64,000 nucleotides of DNA from Candidatus Saccharimonadales bacterium (GCA_036388415.1 DASVRW010000002.1:417396-481395), one strand, 5' to 3'. Positions 54,066 through 63,964 are shown, numbered from the stretch's first letter. Numbers and translations are program-made. Notes: generated by a model from the letters alone, not told the origin.

Positions 54066-54779
54066 TCAAACTATAGTCGGAAGCTTACCCGCATAATACT
54101 CCAGCGCAGCTTCGGCAGCCTTCTGCTGCCCGTTTTGTTTGCTCGGCCCACTGCCGCTGCCGCGCAGGTTATTATTTACAAATACGCCGACTGTAAATAC
54201 CTTGTCATGATCCGGGCCGACTTCTTCAAGCACTTTGTATACAGGCGTAAAGCCTTCTTTACTTTGGACAACTTCCTGCAAATGCGACTTTGGATCCATC
54301 CATGAGCCGCTATCAAGAATTTGCTTGAACGTGCTGAGGATGGTTTCTGTGATAAATTTTTTGGCAGCATCATACCCCTGGTCCAGATACAACGCACCAG
54401 TAACTGCTTCGTAGCTATTGGCTAAGATCTGTTCGCGGGCGCGGTCACTGCCGCGCTTTTCTCCGCGGCTGAGGCGAAGTAGCGGCTCAAAGCCGGCTTT
54501 GAGTGCCGCCGCACCGATACTCTCAGTCCGAACCAGGGCGCTGCGCCAGTTAGTAAGTACGCCTTCGGGGTCATTAAAATTGCCGTAGAGGTACTCGGTG
54601 ACGACCAGCTCGAGCACTGCGTCACCCAAGAACTCAAGCCGTTCATTGTGTACGCTAACGGTTTTTTTATGTTCATTGACGTATGAGCGGTGCGTAAAAG
54701 CCGTGATGAGCAGTTCGATGTCGTTGAAGGTGACGCCAAGTACTTTGGTTGAAAATTCGGTATAGGGTGTGTAATCCAT
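54066..54779 (-). CDS. rnc: Ribonuclease III
   Basis: This 237-residue enzyme cleaves double-stranded RNA, including rRNA precursors. The signature ERLEFLGDAVLELVVTEYL is intact, as is the second acidic site in YEAVTGALYLDQGY. The C-terminal dsRNA-binding domain runs from DPKSHLQEVVQ to KQNGQQKAAEAALEYY. It follows the Nudix gene by 22 bases in an rpmF-nusB-nudix-rnc run. Confidence 0.96.
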   Translation of the reverse strand: MDYTPYTEFSTKVLGVTFNDIELLITAFTHRSYVNEHKKTVSVHNERLEFLGDAVLELVVTEYLYGNFNDPEGVLTNWRSALVRTESIGAAALKAGFEPLLRLSRGEKRGSDRAREQILANSYEAVTGALYLDQGYDAAKKFITETILSTFKQILDSGSWMDPKSHLQEVVQSKEGFTPVYKVLEEVGPDHDKVFTVGVFVNNNLRGSGSGPSKQNGQQKAAEAALEYYAGKLPTIV

Positions 54780-54801
54780 GGTGGTATTTCTATTGTTAAT
54801 C

Positions 54802-55374
54802 TTATAATTTGGCGTCGCGGATCTTTTTCATTCCGAGTAGCATTAATTTGCCAATATCATCGTAAGCGATCTTATCGACTGCCTCGTGAGATGGGAACCA
54901 TTTGATGTCAGTTAGCCAGTCCTCACCCTGTAGCTGATTGGTGTCGGCCAGGCCTTTGACCAGGTAAATATGCATGGTCATGAGTACCAGCGTGTGTGTG
55001 CGGCGGTAGCGAAAGTTAACCTTGCCAAGCCAATTGTAGACTTTCATTTCCTGCAGTCCCGTCTCCTCGCGGATTTCCCGCTCAGCTGTTTGCTTGGGCT
55101 CTTCGCCTTCTTCGACGTGGCCTTTGGGTATCGTCCAGCGGTTTTTAGCGTCTTGAATCAATAAAATTTCGACTTGGTTGGTGCGGTCGTTATGCCGAAA
55201 CACAATCCCGCCAGATGTCGTCTCACGGACAACCTCGTCAATCGATGGCCGGCGCTTAGCGACAAAATCGCGAATACCCTGTATCGGGCCCGGACGCTTG
55301 CCGAAAAGACCGCGGTCCCTGCCAGAATCCTTGGCGGCGCTGTTATCGGCATTCGGCTTTGGCTCGTCAGCCAT
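54802..55374 (-). CDS. Nudix hydrolase with basic N-terminal extension
   Basis: This 190-residue Nudix protein has GHVEEGEEPKQTAEREIREE and TGL after RWTIPK. That WxxPKGH-like start is typical of diadenosine polyphosphate hydrolases. The first ~40 residues (NADNSAAKDSGRDRGLFGKR) are hydrophilic and extra. It lies one base after nusB's stop, so they are coupled. Substrate is inferred only. Confidence 0.85.
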   Translation of the reverse strand: MADEPKPNADNSAAKDSGRDRGLFGKRPGPIQGIRDFVAKRRPSIDEVVRETTSGGIVFRHNDRTNQVEILLIQDAKNRWTIPKGHVEEGEEPKQTAEREIREETGLQEMKVYNWLGKVNFRYRRTHTLVLMTMHIYLVKGLADTNQLQGEDWLTDIKWFPSHEAVDKIAYDDIGKLMLLGMKKIRDAKL

Positions 55375-55375
55375 G

Positions 55376-56011
55376 CTAGGTTACCTTCGCCTTATCAGTT
55401 GTTTTGTCAGTTTTGGCCGTTTTAACAGCAGTATCGGCTTTGCCTGCTTTGCCGATTCCAGCGGTTTTGGCAGTATTTGTTGCCTTGGCTACTTTGGCAG
55501 CCGCAGTACCCGTACCGGTAGTCGTGTCGACAGCAGCGACACCGGCATTATCTCCGTCTGTGTCATTTCCCGTGCTGTGCGCTGGACCGCTGCGTTGGCG
55601 AAGGACAGTGCCAAGCACACCGTTGACGAACTTGCTCGAATTTTCTCCGCCAAAGGCTTTGGCAAGTTCTACGGCTTCATTGATAACAACCTTTGGCGGC
55701 ACGTCCTGAGTATGGAGGAGCTCGTACAAGCCGATCCGGAGTACGATGCGGTCCATGCGCGCAATCTGATCGATCGGCCACTCCGGTGCAATCGGCTGCA
55801 ATGTCGCATCAAGCGTCGCAGCGTGCTTGATAACGCCGTTAACTAGATCTGTAATAAAGTCGACGTCATCGACCATCTCAGCATAGCGCGATATATTACG
55901 CTCGAGCACTTCCCCCAGATCAAATTCCGCATCGGCGGCGTCACGCCGAAATTCTTCCTCGTACAAGGTTTGAAGGGCGATAATACGACCGAGGTGACGA
56001 TTTGATGCCAT
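55376..56011 (-). CDS. nusB: Transcription antitermination factor NusB with low-complexity tail
   Basis: This 211-residue protein has a normal NusB core (HLGRIIALQTLYEEEF..., RMDRIVLRIGLYELLHTQDVPPKVVINEAVELAKAFGG, KFVNGVLGTVL) ending near residue 145. About 65 residues of Ala/Thr/Lys/Gly repeats follow (KVAKATNTAKTAGIGKAGKA). NusB assists rRNA antitermination with NusE. The basic tail is absent from standard NusB. The gene follows rpmF and precedes the Nudix gene. Confidence 0.93.
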   Translation of the reverse strand: MASNRHLGRIIALQTLYEEEFRRDAADAEFDLGEVLERNISRYAEMVDDVDFITDLVNGVIKHAATLDATLQPIAPEWPIDQIARMDRIVLRIGLYELLHTQDVPPKVVINEAVELAKAFGGENSSKFVNGVLGTVLRQRSGPAHSTGNDTDGDNAGVAAVDTTTGTGTAAAKVAKATNTAKTAGIGKAGKADTAVKTAKTDKTTDKAKVT

Positions 56012-56124
56012 ATTGTTAAGGCTCCGTACAGATTATTGTTTACAAAATGCCAGTGACTACGAGTGTGTACCTCTTAGTATAGCCGACACGGGCCGATTAT
56101 GCCCATGCTTTTATAAACATACCG

Positions 56125-56289
56125 TTATACTTTGGCGACTGGCTTACCGAGGTTTTTGCTTGATTCACGGCGGGTCGTGTAAGCTTTGATAGGTGATTTT
56201 GCGTTAACTGCTCGTGCCAGCTTTAGCAGTAAGTGGCTACGGCGTGCGCCGGTAGCTCGTGGACTAGTTCGTTTCTTTGGTTTTCCCAT
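56125..56289 (-). CDS. rpmF: 50S ribosomal protein L32 (54 aa)
   Basis: MGKPKKRTSPRATGARRSHL continues LLKLARAVNAKSPIKAYTTR and ends LGKPVAKV. The opening (KPKKRTS...RRSH) is the bL32 start, usually VPKKRTS. The zinc-binding Cys residues found in some L32 are absent. It is followed by nusB. It is shorter than the minimum used for long-frame searches, so easily missed. Confidence 0.85.
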   Translation of the reverse strand: MGKPKKRTSPRATGARRSHLLLKLARAVNAKSPIKAYTTRRESSKNLGKPVAKV

Positions 56290-56451
56290 ACAAATAATCT
56301 CCTGACTGCATTAGGTGCAATCTATTAATACTAAGCGTTGCCATTAATAATAGCTCATTAACTCCTTGTTTACAAGGCTCAATGTTGCATATTCGCATGT
56401 AAAGTTGTTTTGTTGTTTACTTTTTATGTCTTTTGTGGTATATTAGTAGCC

Positions 56452-56928
56452 ATGGAACGATCTCGTTCGATAAATACTCCACACAACCGCGCTACAACGC
56501 GCAGAACGCTCAGTGCGCTTACACTTGCAGCCACTAGTCTGGCATTCGCCACTGGCTGCGGTGGTTCGGATGCGGCTGATAAATTCATGCAGCAGAGCCA
56601 CCCCGTTGAGATATCACGAGGCGAAATACCTGCAGGAACAAATATCCGACATACGCCTCGTGCGTATGACCGCAACGATAATGGTGCTTCAAATCTGTGT
56701 ACAACACTTGATGAATCGATCAAATTTTTACCTATGAAAAATGCGCTTCAGAATCCGGGTGATTTCAATGGGCCCTTTATCGGATTTAACGGCGATAGTT
56801 TATCGCCTTGGCTGGCCAACAAATGCGCCGATCCGAACGGTATTGTATGGGTGGCTAAAAGTCAATTACACGAGGCACGGGTCACGCCCCTACCTTATGA
56901 TCGAGTACCTGGCTCAGAAAATAGCTAA
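56452..56928 (+). CDS. Secreted or lipid-anchored protein, unknown
   Basis: This 158-residue protein has a basic start (MERSRSINTPHNRATTRR) and a hydrophobic stretch ending LAFATGCGG. The Cys could be lipidated, although the -3 residue is Ala rather than the preferred Leu. The mature part has two Cys and no recognised family. TATATT lies seven bases before the ATG at 56452. Its stop overlaps the end of leuS by four bases. Confidence 0.65.
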   Translation: MERSRSINTPHNRATTRRTLSALTLAATSLAFATGCGGSDAADKFMQQSHPVEISRGEIPAGTNIRHTPRAYDRNDNGASNLCTTLDESIKFLPMKNALQNPGDFNGPFIGFNGDSLSPWLANKCADPNGIVWVAKSQLHEARVTPLPYDRVPGSENS

Positions 56929-59357
56929 ACAACGAAATTAACCAGTTTTCCTGGCACGTAAATCGTCTTTCTGATCATTTGCCCGGCTATGTAAGCTACG
57001 ACTTTGCTGTCTGACTGGGCCATACTGACGATGTCATCTTGGCTGGCATCCGACGAAACGCTGATTTCGGCGCGGAGTTTGCCATTGATTTGCACGACAA
57101 TCGTCATGCTGTCTTGCCTCAGATATTGCTCGTCATATACCGGCCAGCTGCTGGTGTGCACAGATACGTCGTGGCCGAGTTGCTGCCATAGTTCTTCAGT
57201 GATGTGCGGCGCGAGCGGCGCCAGTAGCTGTACGAGCGATTCCAAAGTCGGCTTCCAGTCCGAGGACGTATAGCTGTGCGCTGCCTTGATACGGAACAGC
57301 TCGTTCACCAGCTCCATGAGTGCGGCGATGCCGGTATTAAAGCTAAGCGTATCGATATCCTGGCTGACCTTTTTGATAGCCTTGTGCGTTGCACGCTGTA
57401 AGTCGGCAGATTCCGGGCCGTTGTGGTCTGAGGTTTCGTTATATTCCTGGACCAGCGTCCAGACGCGCTGCAGGAAGCGGAAAGCACCGCCCATGCCTTC
57501 GACACTCCAGGCGGCTGACTGGTTCCAAGGCCCGATAAAGAGCTCCATGATCCGCACCGAATCAGCGCCGTACCCCTGATCAATCAAGACACTCGGCTCA
57601 ATGGTATTGCCCTTGGATTTACTCATTTTCTGGCCGTCCGGCGCCAGGATCATACCATGGTTACGCAGCGTATTGAATGGTTCATTAAAATCAATCAACC
57701 CTTCGTCATGCATGACTTTGGTCCAAAAGCGGGCGTACAGCAGGTGCATAACGGCGTGTTCGGCGCCGCCAATATAATCATCGACGGGCAGCCAAGACTT
57801 GGCCTTGTCGGTGTCGAATGGCCGTTCGTTGTTGTGCGGATCGGCAAAACGCAGGAAATACCAGCTGCTACAGGCGAAGCCGTCCATGGTATCCGTCTCG
57901 CGTTCGGCCGGACCGCCGCAAGTCGGACAGGTAGTACTCACGAATTCTGGAACGTTGGCCAGCGGGCTGCGACCGTCACCGGATGGTTCAAAACTCTGTA
58001 TTTCTGGCAGAATGACCGGCAGTTGGTCGTCGGGCACGGCAACTGCGCCGTCTGTCGGGCAATGTATGATCGGAATCGGCGCGCCCCAGTAGCGCTGACG
58101 GCTGATTAGCCAATCACGGATTTTATAATTCGTGCGCTCCGTAGCTACACCAGCGCGGCTGAGATCGGCTACGATGTTTTCGCGGGCTTCGGTACTCGGC
58201 TTGTCGTCATATATACCGGAATTGATCATAACGCCTTCGTCATGCGAACAGGCATCGTCGGCCGCGTCATTCTGTACGACCCGTACAATCGGCAGCTTGA
58301 ATGTCGTCGCGAAAGCATGGTCGCGCTCGTCGTGAGCCGGCACTGCCATAATGGCGCCGGTGCCATAACCGCTCAGTACGTAGTCGGCAATCCAGATCGG
58401 AATTTCTTTTTTGGTTGCCGGATTGACAGCATAGGCGCCAGTAAAGACGCCGGTTTTTTCACGGTTGGTTTCCTGCCGCTCAATATCACTCTTAGCAAGT
58501 GTGGCAGCGCGGTAGTCCTGCACTGCCTGGCGCTGAGCGTCAGATGTGATTGATGCAACAAGCGGGTGCTCTGGGGCAAGCACGATGAAGGTGGCACCGT
58601 ATAGTGTGTCCGGACGCGTTGTGAATACCGTTACTGCTTCGTCCGCATCGACTAGTTTGAACGTTACCTCAGCGCCCGTACTCCGCCCAATCCAATTGCG
58701 CTGCATCGATTTGATGGAATCACTCCAGTTAAGATCTTCGAGGTCGTCAGCCAGGCGGTCGGCATAGTCAGTTATCTTGAAAAACCATTGTTTGAGCAAT
58801 TTCTTTTCGACTTGGTTGCCGCAGCGCCAGCACAGGCCGGCCTCTACCTGCTCATTGGCGAGTACCGTCTTATCATGCGGGCACCACCACTGTAAACTCT
58901 CCTGCTGATAAGCCAGCCCGCGGCGGAACAGCATCAGGAAAAACCACTGCGTCCAGCGGTAATATGCGGGATCGGTGCTATCAATCTCGCGGGACCAATC
59001 GTAGCTGAAACCCATTTGCATCAGTTGCTGTTTGAATTTACTGGTATTGTCGTCTATTGCCTGCCGTGGACTGATCCCGGTCTTAATGGCGTAATTCTCA
59101 GCCGGAAGCCCAAAGCCGTCCCAGCCCATTGGATGCAGTACGTTGTAGCCAGCCATGCGGTTGTAGCGAGCTAAGACATCACCGATTGTATAATTACGAA
59201 CATGGCCGACATGCATAGCAGCACCGCTGGGATATGGGAAATACTCTAAGATATACTTTTTGGGCTTATTGGCATCCTCAGAGACGGCATAAACTTTGTC
59301 AGCTTCCCACTTTGCCTGCCAACGCGGCTCAATATCTTTTGGATTGTAACGCTGCAT
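56925..59357 (-). CDS. leuS: Leucyl-tRNA synthetase
   Basis: This 810-residue class I synthetase has HIGH-equivalent HVGH in YPSGAAMHVGHVRNYTIGDV, a CP1 editing domain (TTRPDTLYGATFIVLAPEH), the zinc-like CPTCGG knuckle, and KMSKSKGN. Length and domain order are standard for bacterial LeuRS. AAGGA lies eight bases before the ATG. Confidence 0.97.
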   Translation of the reverse strand: MQRYNPKDIEPRWQAKWEADKVYAVSEDANKPKKYILEYFPYPSGAAMHVGHVRNYTIGDVLARYNRMAGYNVLHPMGWDGFGLPAENYAIKTGISPRQAIDDNTSKFKQQLMQMGFSYDWSREIDSTDPAYYRWTQWFFLMLFRRGLAYQQESLQWWCPHDKTVLANEQVEAGLCWRCGNQVEKKLLKQWFFKITDYADRLADDLEDLNWSDSIKSMQRNWIGRSTGAEVTFKLVDADEAVTVFTTRPDTLYGATFIVLAPEHPLVASITSDAQRQAVQDYRAATLAKSDIERQETNREKTGVFTGAYAVNPATKKEIPIWIADYVLSGYGTGAIMAVPAHDERDHAFATTFKLPIVRVVQNDAADDACSHDEGVMINSGIYDDKPSTEARENIVADLSRAGVATERTNYKIRDWLISRQRYWGAPIPIIHCPTDGAVAVPDDQLPVILPEIQSFEPSGDGRSPLANVPEFVSTTCPTCGGPAERETDTMDGFACSSWYFLRFADPHNNERPFDTDKAKSWLPVDDYIGGAEHAVMHLLYARFWTKVMHDEGLIDFNEPFNTLRNHGMILAPDGQKMSKSKGNTIEPSVLIDQGYGADSVRIMELFIGPWNQSAAWSVEGMGGAFRFLQRVWTLVQEYNETSDHNGPESADLQRATHKAIKKVSQDIDTLSFNTGIAALMELVNELFRIKAAHSYTSSDWKPTLESLVQLLAPLAPHITEELWQQLGHDVSVHTSSWPVYDEQYLRQDSMTIVVQINGKLRAEISVSSDASQDDIVSMAQSDSKVVAYIAGQMIRKTIYVPGKLVNFVV

Positions 59358-59458
59358 GAGATCGGTCCTTACTTACACTGAGAAATAGTATTCCTTAAAA
59401 TTATAACCTACCCAAACAATTAATCCCCAAGCAGATGAAATCCCATATCATTGAACAA

Positions 59459-59986
59459 CTATTTGAGATCGGGGTGCTCAAATGCATGTTCATCTGCACC
59501 TAAACGCCGAAATTCATAGTCATTGTACGGCCGCGCCCGCAGCAGTTGTCGTGTCGATCCCAGGAATAATTCCACTTGTTTATCATCGGCTGGAATACCA
59601 ATATCGAGCGGAGGGTTATTATTGACAGTCTGTACAATACTTACTGTCAATTCATGGTTATCAGGCTTAAAATCCCATGTATATGTAGGATTTCCAAGAT
59701 CTGAAAGATTTGGATAATGTTGCTCCGCCTGATACTTTTGAGGTTCACTGCCTGCTATTTCTACCAATCCGAGAAACTTATTGTGCTCAGTCCAACCGGC
59801 ATAGCCATCTTCATCTGGTATAAATGCACGTACCCGGTTATTTCCTTCGGCTGACTGCGTAACAGGAATTTGACCCTCGCCAGCGAATATCCGCCGAATA
59901 TTCTCAGCGGCTGTTTCAAGTCGTTCATGCCGATCTTTGGCCAGCGTATATTCACGTTCAAGTCTTCCGAGATCCTCTTTTGCCAT
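59459..59986 (-). CDS. Unknown protein with N-terminal coiled coil
   Basis: This 175-residue protein has an N-terminal heptad-like helix (EDLGRLEREYTLAKDRHERLETAAENIRRIF, given here in outline) followed by a beta-rich soluble domain. The ATG at 59986 is chosen because AGAAAGGA lies five bases upstream. No family is recognised; the coiled coil slightly resembles GreA-like factors, but the rest does not. Confidence 0.65.
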   Translation of the reverse strand: MAKEDLGRLEREYTLAKDRHERLETAAENIRRIFAGEGQIPVTQSAEGNNRVRAFIPDEDGYAGWTEHNKFLGLVEIAGSEPQKYQAEQHYPNLSDLGNPTYTWDFKPDNHELTVSIVQTVNNNPPLDIGIPADDKQVELFLGSTRQLLRARPYNDYEFRRLGADEHAFEHPDLK

Positions 59987-60102
59987 GACTATCCTTTCTA
60001 CGGTGTCTCGCACTTATCTGTTACATAGACAGCATACCAGAACGCCTGTCTTCAAATAAAGCAATGTTATGATTTAACTCCGACTACTGACATGCACCGA
60101 GT

Positions 60103-61803
60103 TCACGACAATACTGGTGGTGGCGTCGTCGATTCGACTTCGGTGACGTGCGGTACCGGTCCGAACTGCTTTGCCTTAACCCGCATCCAGTACGCTGATT
60201 GCCGCACCAGTTTTTTGGCATCTGCCGGATCTGCGAGGAGAAGTTTGAGCGATTCTTCGGCGAAGACGCGATTTTGGGAGCCTTCGGCCAGTACAACGGC
60301 ACCGTGCTGGACATGCTCCCGGATATACAAGCCAGCTTCGTACGGACTGCTAAAAGTTTTGACATGGCATCCATGAGCTCGGGCCGCGGGAGCCAAGTAC
60401 TTTGCAGCATTGTCGCCAATAGTGACAACGAGGTCGAGCTTGCTAGCGTCGCAGTATTTGCCGACTTCGACATGCGCGGCTTCGCTATAATCTCCAAGCT
60501 CATTCATTGTACCGAGCACCGCGATGCGTTGCGGCGCTGGCGTCGCATAGAGTACGTCGAGTCCTGCCGTCACGGCGACCGGACTGGCATTGTAGGTATC
60601 GTCAATAATCGTACTGCCGCGGATACCACGGAGAATTTGCATCCGGCCGGCGAACGGTTTGACTTCAGCTAGGCCACGGGCAATCTCATCTCCCGGCAGT
60701 CCGGCAAGCTGCGCTGCCGCTGCCGCTGCCAGCACGATTTTGACACCCTGTGCGCCAAGTATGGCGACCTGCGGTTCGAGCGTTACTCCGGATTGAAGCC
60801 GTAGTGTTACCTTGCCGCCACGCAGGCCGTCCGGATTGTAATTGCTGGCTTGATAATCACAGGTCTGCTCGGTTCCATAAGTTTGCATGTTTTTGTCAGA
60901 TACGTATTGCAGCGGTGTGTCGTCGGCATTGATAAGCACCGTTTTGGAGTAATCGCATACGGTCAACTCTTCTGCAGCCACGGCATCCAGCGTCCCAAAA
61001 TATTCCATATGTTCAGGGGTAATTGCAGTCACAATCGTAATATCAGGCTTCAGGTACGCAAAGTGCTTCATATCACCCGGATGGTCTGTGCCCAGTTCGA
61101 CCACCGCGACGTCGTAATAATGCGGCCGTTTGATGGCGCGTTCATTGGCCATAAATATCTTTATCCATGCGACCAGATTGAATAGATTCGGCAATTTTTG
61201 GCCGAACAGTACCAGCGGTACTGTCACCCGATCGTTGTAATTGCCAGTTTGATATATCACCCGGCGTGACGGCTCCAGTGTATGAGCTATCGCCAGCTTG
61301 GTTGACGTCTTACCGATACTGCCAGCAACGGCGATCATCGTAAACTGATGCTTGGCGCGCAGTTGGACAACTTGCTTTTCGAGAATCTTACAAACAATTG
61401 CCCGGCCGGTCGTTTTAGGATGCAGAACAGACCACAGCAGTTTGTAAGCAGCGTAGAACAGAGCCAGAGCGTGCGCCCAGACAATTGGCGACGAGACAAC
61501 CAATGCCAGCCCAAACCACGTCGCTTCTGGCATATCACGCTGCAGTGCATAGACAAGCAGTGCCAGGCCGAGCATCGTTTGCAGCAGACTGCCGAGCATC
61601 ACAAACATAACCAGCGCACGGTTTCGACTTGTCGGCGTCGGACGCTTGCCTGTCAGTGTCGAAAAGTCCTGTGTTGACCAAAACCGTGCTAAATACAAGT
61701 GGATGCTGTATCTTGTAGATTCAAGCAGCCAAACGAGGCTACTCAGATAACCAGGTGCATACAGCGCACTGGCGGACCGGACAAATTGATTAAATTGCTT
61801 CAT
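60103..61803 (-). CDS. murF: MurF-like ligase with N-terminal membrane region
   Basis: This 566-residue Mur ligase has P-loop AGSIGKTSTKLAIAHTL, the ATP/UDP site NYNDRVTVPLVLFG, VVELGTDHPGDMKH, TAITPEHMEYFG and DDTYNASPVAVTAGL, the last being typical of MurF, which adds D-Ala-D-Ala to UDP-MurNAc-tripeptide. About 150 residues precede the P-loop and contain three membrane helices, unlike standard soluble MurF. Anchoring may place the step next to MraY. TATAAT lies 12 bases before the ATG. Confidence 0.85.
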   Translation of the reverse strand: MKQFNQFVRSASALYAPGYLSSLVWLLESTRYSIHLYLARFWSTQDFSTLTGKRPTPTSRNRALVMFVMLGSLLQTMLGLALLVYALQRDMPEATWFGLALVVSSPIVWAHALALFYAAYKLLWSVLHPKTTGRAIVCKILEKQVVQLRAKHQFTMIAVAGSIGKTSTKLAIAHTLEPSRRVIYQTGNYNDRVTVPLVLFGQKLPNLFNLVAWIKIFMANERAIKRPHYYDVAVVELGTDHPGDMKHFAYLKPDITIVTAITPEHMEYFGTLDAVAAEELTVCDYSKTVLINADDTPLQYVSDKNMQTYGTEQTCDYQASNYNPDGLRGGKVTLRLQSGVTLEPQVAILGAQGVKIVLAAAAAAQLAGLPGDEIARGLAEVKPFAGRMQILRGIRGSTIIDDTYNASPVAVTAGLDVLYATPAPQRIAVLGTMNELGDYSEAAHVEVGKYCDASKLDLVVTIGDNAAKYLAPAARAHGCHVKTFSSPYEAGLYIREHVQHGAVVLAEGSQNRVFAEESLKLLLADPADAKKLVRQSAYWMRVKAKQFGPVPHVTEVESTTPPPVLS

Positions 61804-62075
61804 ACGTTACCAATCATTATATCGAAAGTGCTTACGAATACTATGCCGCAATCGCACAAAACAAAATTGTACCTTACGAAAAATCATAGCATGTCAGTAT
61901 TCTTCAGTAATTTATATTATTAAAAACACGTAGCGTATTGATTTTTAGAATGTCAACGTCGCGGTTAGTGGTGATTCAACCAAACAACCCCTAGAAATTC
62001 AGTCAGATGGGTATACGAAGCCTTGCATTCCACTCGGAAAAGAAGATAATAAATTTAAATTAAGGAGAAATTATT
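61804..62075. other. 272-base gap, AT-rich
   Basis: No open frame or stable hairpin is evident. It contains the murF promoter at the left, and at the right the SD AAGGAG of the gene at 62076. Confidence 0.45.
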
Positions 62076-62348
62076 GTGGCAGAATATATTGAAGGTGAAA
62101 GCGAAGATTGCTGGATGAACCAGACGTTATTGAATGGAAAGCGGGGTGAATATGATCGTCTTTCCAAAAAGCGAGGTGAAGCTATAGCTCGAAGACATAT
62201 AGCTACTAATCCTTTTTCCAGTATCATTGCGGCTGTCTCTGTGCCAATCTATGAAAGGCGCATCGCACAAGTCGTGGATGACATAAAAACTATCTTGACC
62301 AACCTCAACCTCTTTCGTACGAAAATTAAGCTACTTCGAACCGATTAA
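62076..62348 (+). CDS. Small basic helical protein, unknown
   Basis: This 90-residue protein is largely helical and basic (SKKRGEAIARRHIATNPF, RIAQVVDDIKTILTNLNLF). No family is recognised. The start is GTG at 62076 with AAGGAG eight bases upstream, a well-placed site that supports a real gene. Confidence 0.55.
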   Translation: MAEYIEGESEDCWMNQTLLNGKRGEYDRLSKKRGEAIARRHIATNPFSSIIAAVSVPIYERRIAQVVDDIKTILTNLNLFRTKIKLLRTD

Positions 62349-62500
62349 TTCCTATCAATGATAATCCAAAGTTTGAAATATACATATAAAACATGGCTAG
62401 ACAGTCTATGATTGCTGGTCGTACAGCTACCGAGAGTTAAATCGTCCTGTCCAATGTTACTATTTCGACGTTCCTAGTTCAAAAACTATAATGCATATCT

Positions 62501-62797
62501 CTAACATATACGCGTTGTTATCGCTTTGTCGAGCGCAGACCGTTCTGAGCGCGCGATCGCTGCCATTCTTTCTACGAACTCCGCATGAATCTCGTCGAAG
62601 CGGAGTCGTCCGTCGTGTTCTTCTAGGTAGTTGAATGGCATTTCTAGAGCTATAACTCCTATTTGTGGGGCATACCGATCGAAGACAGTTTCAGGATGAT
62701 TTTGATCGCCCAGCTCATTAATTTTTCGAGATACGACCTGCCTGAAAGCCTGCTGCGGCATTAGTTCTGCTGCTTGAGTACTTTGCTCATGGGACAT
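62501..62797 (-). CDS. Small unknown protein (98 aa)
   Basis: This acidic soluble protein (LRFDEIHAEFVERMAAIARS) has no recognised family. AAGGAG lies five bases before the ATG at 62797. It may pair with the next gene, which shares its orientation and lies 123 bases upstream. Confidence 0.55.
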   Translation of the reverse strand: MSHEQSTQAAELMPQQAFRQVVSRKINELGDQNHPETVFDRYAPQIGVIALEMPFNYLEEHDGRLRFDEIHAEFVERMAAIARSERSALDKAITTRIC

Positions 62798-62920
62798 ACA
62801 AACTCCTTCGTTTGACCTCAGTATACATCGACTTGCGACACACGCATATTAATACAATAGAATGGGTTGTAAGAGTTACTTTATGAAAAATGAATTAACG
62901 AATATGAAGACCGCTCATTA

Positions 62921-63964
62921 TCAGGGACGAAGTTGCCGTCGATCCCGGCGAGGCGCAGGTGCACCCATCCAAACGCTTGTCGGATTCTCATCAAAAAACT
63001 TATCAACTGCTAATTCGCCTGCAATTGCAGCTGCCTCTTTCACGTAAAAGCGCTTTTCGCCGAAATGCGAAAGTGATGCCAAAAATTCGTATCCTTGTTG
63101 TACAGTTTCACGAGATGCCCCTAAGTCATCAAGCCCATATACAGCTGTTTTGACGGTTTCTTTGTCAGCGCCTTTCGCCCTGCCTAAGTCCGTGTACAAT
63201 CGTACGACTGATCCTAAGCTATCAACTATACGATCTTTAAGTTCATCTACTTCTGCTCTATGTCTGACGGGATTGTCCCTATTGGTAACGTCAATGGAAT
63301 GCTGTCTTAATAACTCAGTCGCTGTTTTATAAGCTTCGATCGCCTCCGTAGCATTGACTTGTTCTTCATACGATACGCCGAGTTCGAGCGCACCGACACC
63401 CGCAGAAAACAATTCTCCTCTCGTATCAAATGTAGTGACCGCATCAGTAAAAGCTTTAATTTCACGCCCCTTGATTTCTTCGCGACCGACAGAGGCAATC
63501 TCTTCCAGATCAGTTATCAGCTCGTATGGCGTGCCGAATGCTTGCTGCATTGCATCACTCTGAACTTTGTCGCGCCTACGGTCAACTTGTATTGCTCGAT
63601 CTATTCTATTTTGTCCTGTTGGTATTGGCTCTGCATCAGAAAATTCCATTCCCATTGCCCGTATGACGACATTTTGATCAAATATAAAACTTCTGCCCCG
63701 TGAAGGAATTTCCACCGCCAGCCGGCTGCATACTATCGCTCCTGCTGGGTCAGCCGCGGCAATAGAACTCCGGGCATGTTCGATATGCGTATCTCTAAAC
63801 TCTTTTCTTCCAGCGGCATATTCTTGAACCCATTGGACTGCATCTCTCGTACTATGCCCAACATCAATCTGTACATGAGCCCCTCTACCTGAGTCGTCAG
63901 TCCAGCTTGTCATTTTCGGTGCTAATTCGTACGTCGGAAAGTCCGGAAAAGATTCTGATGCCAT
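62921..63964 (-). CDS. Unknown soluble protein (347 aa)
   Basis: The N-terminal part looks globular (ESFPDFPTYELAPKM). The middle is helical with acidic residues, and the C-terminal third (RHRAEVDELKDRIVDSLGSV) suggests TPR-like helices. The tail is basic (APAPRRDRRQLRP). AGGAG lies five bases before the ATG at 63964, which decides that start over the one at 63985. No family is recognised. Confidence 0.6.
   Translation of the reverse strand: MASESFPDFPTYELAPKMTSWTDDSGRGAHVQIDVGHSTRDAVQWVQEYAAGRKEFRDTHIEHARSSIAAADPAGAIVCSRLAVEIPSRGRSFIFDQNVVIRAMGMEFSDAEPIPTGQNRIDRAIQVDRRRDKVQSDAMQQAFGTPYELITDLEEIASVGREEIKGREIKAFTDAVTTFDTRGELFSAGVGALELGVSYEEQVNATEAIEAYKTATELLRQHSIDVTNRDNPVRHRAEVDELKDRIVDSLGSVVRLYTDLGRAKGADKETVKTAVYGLDDLGASRETVQQGYEFLASLSHFGEKRFYVKEAAAIAGELAVDKFFDENPTSVWMGAPAPRRDRRQLRP

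Noticed and set aside
60084-60503. Minus-strand frame inside murF
   Set aside because: It is an out-of-frame shadow of murF, with biased low-complexity composition and no motif.
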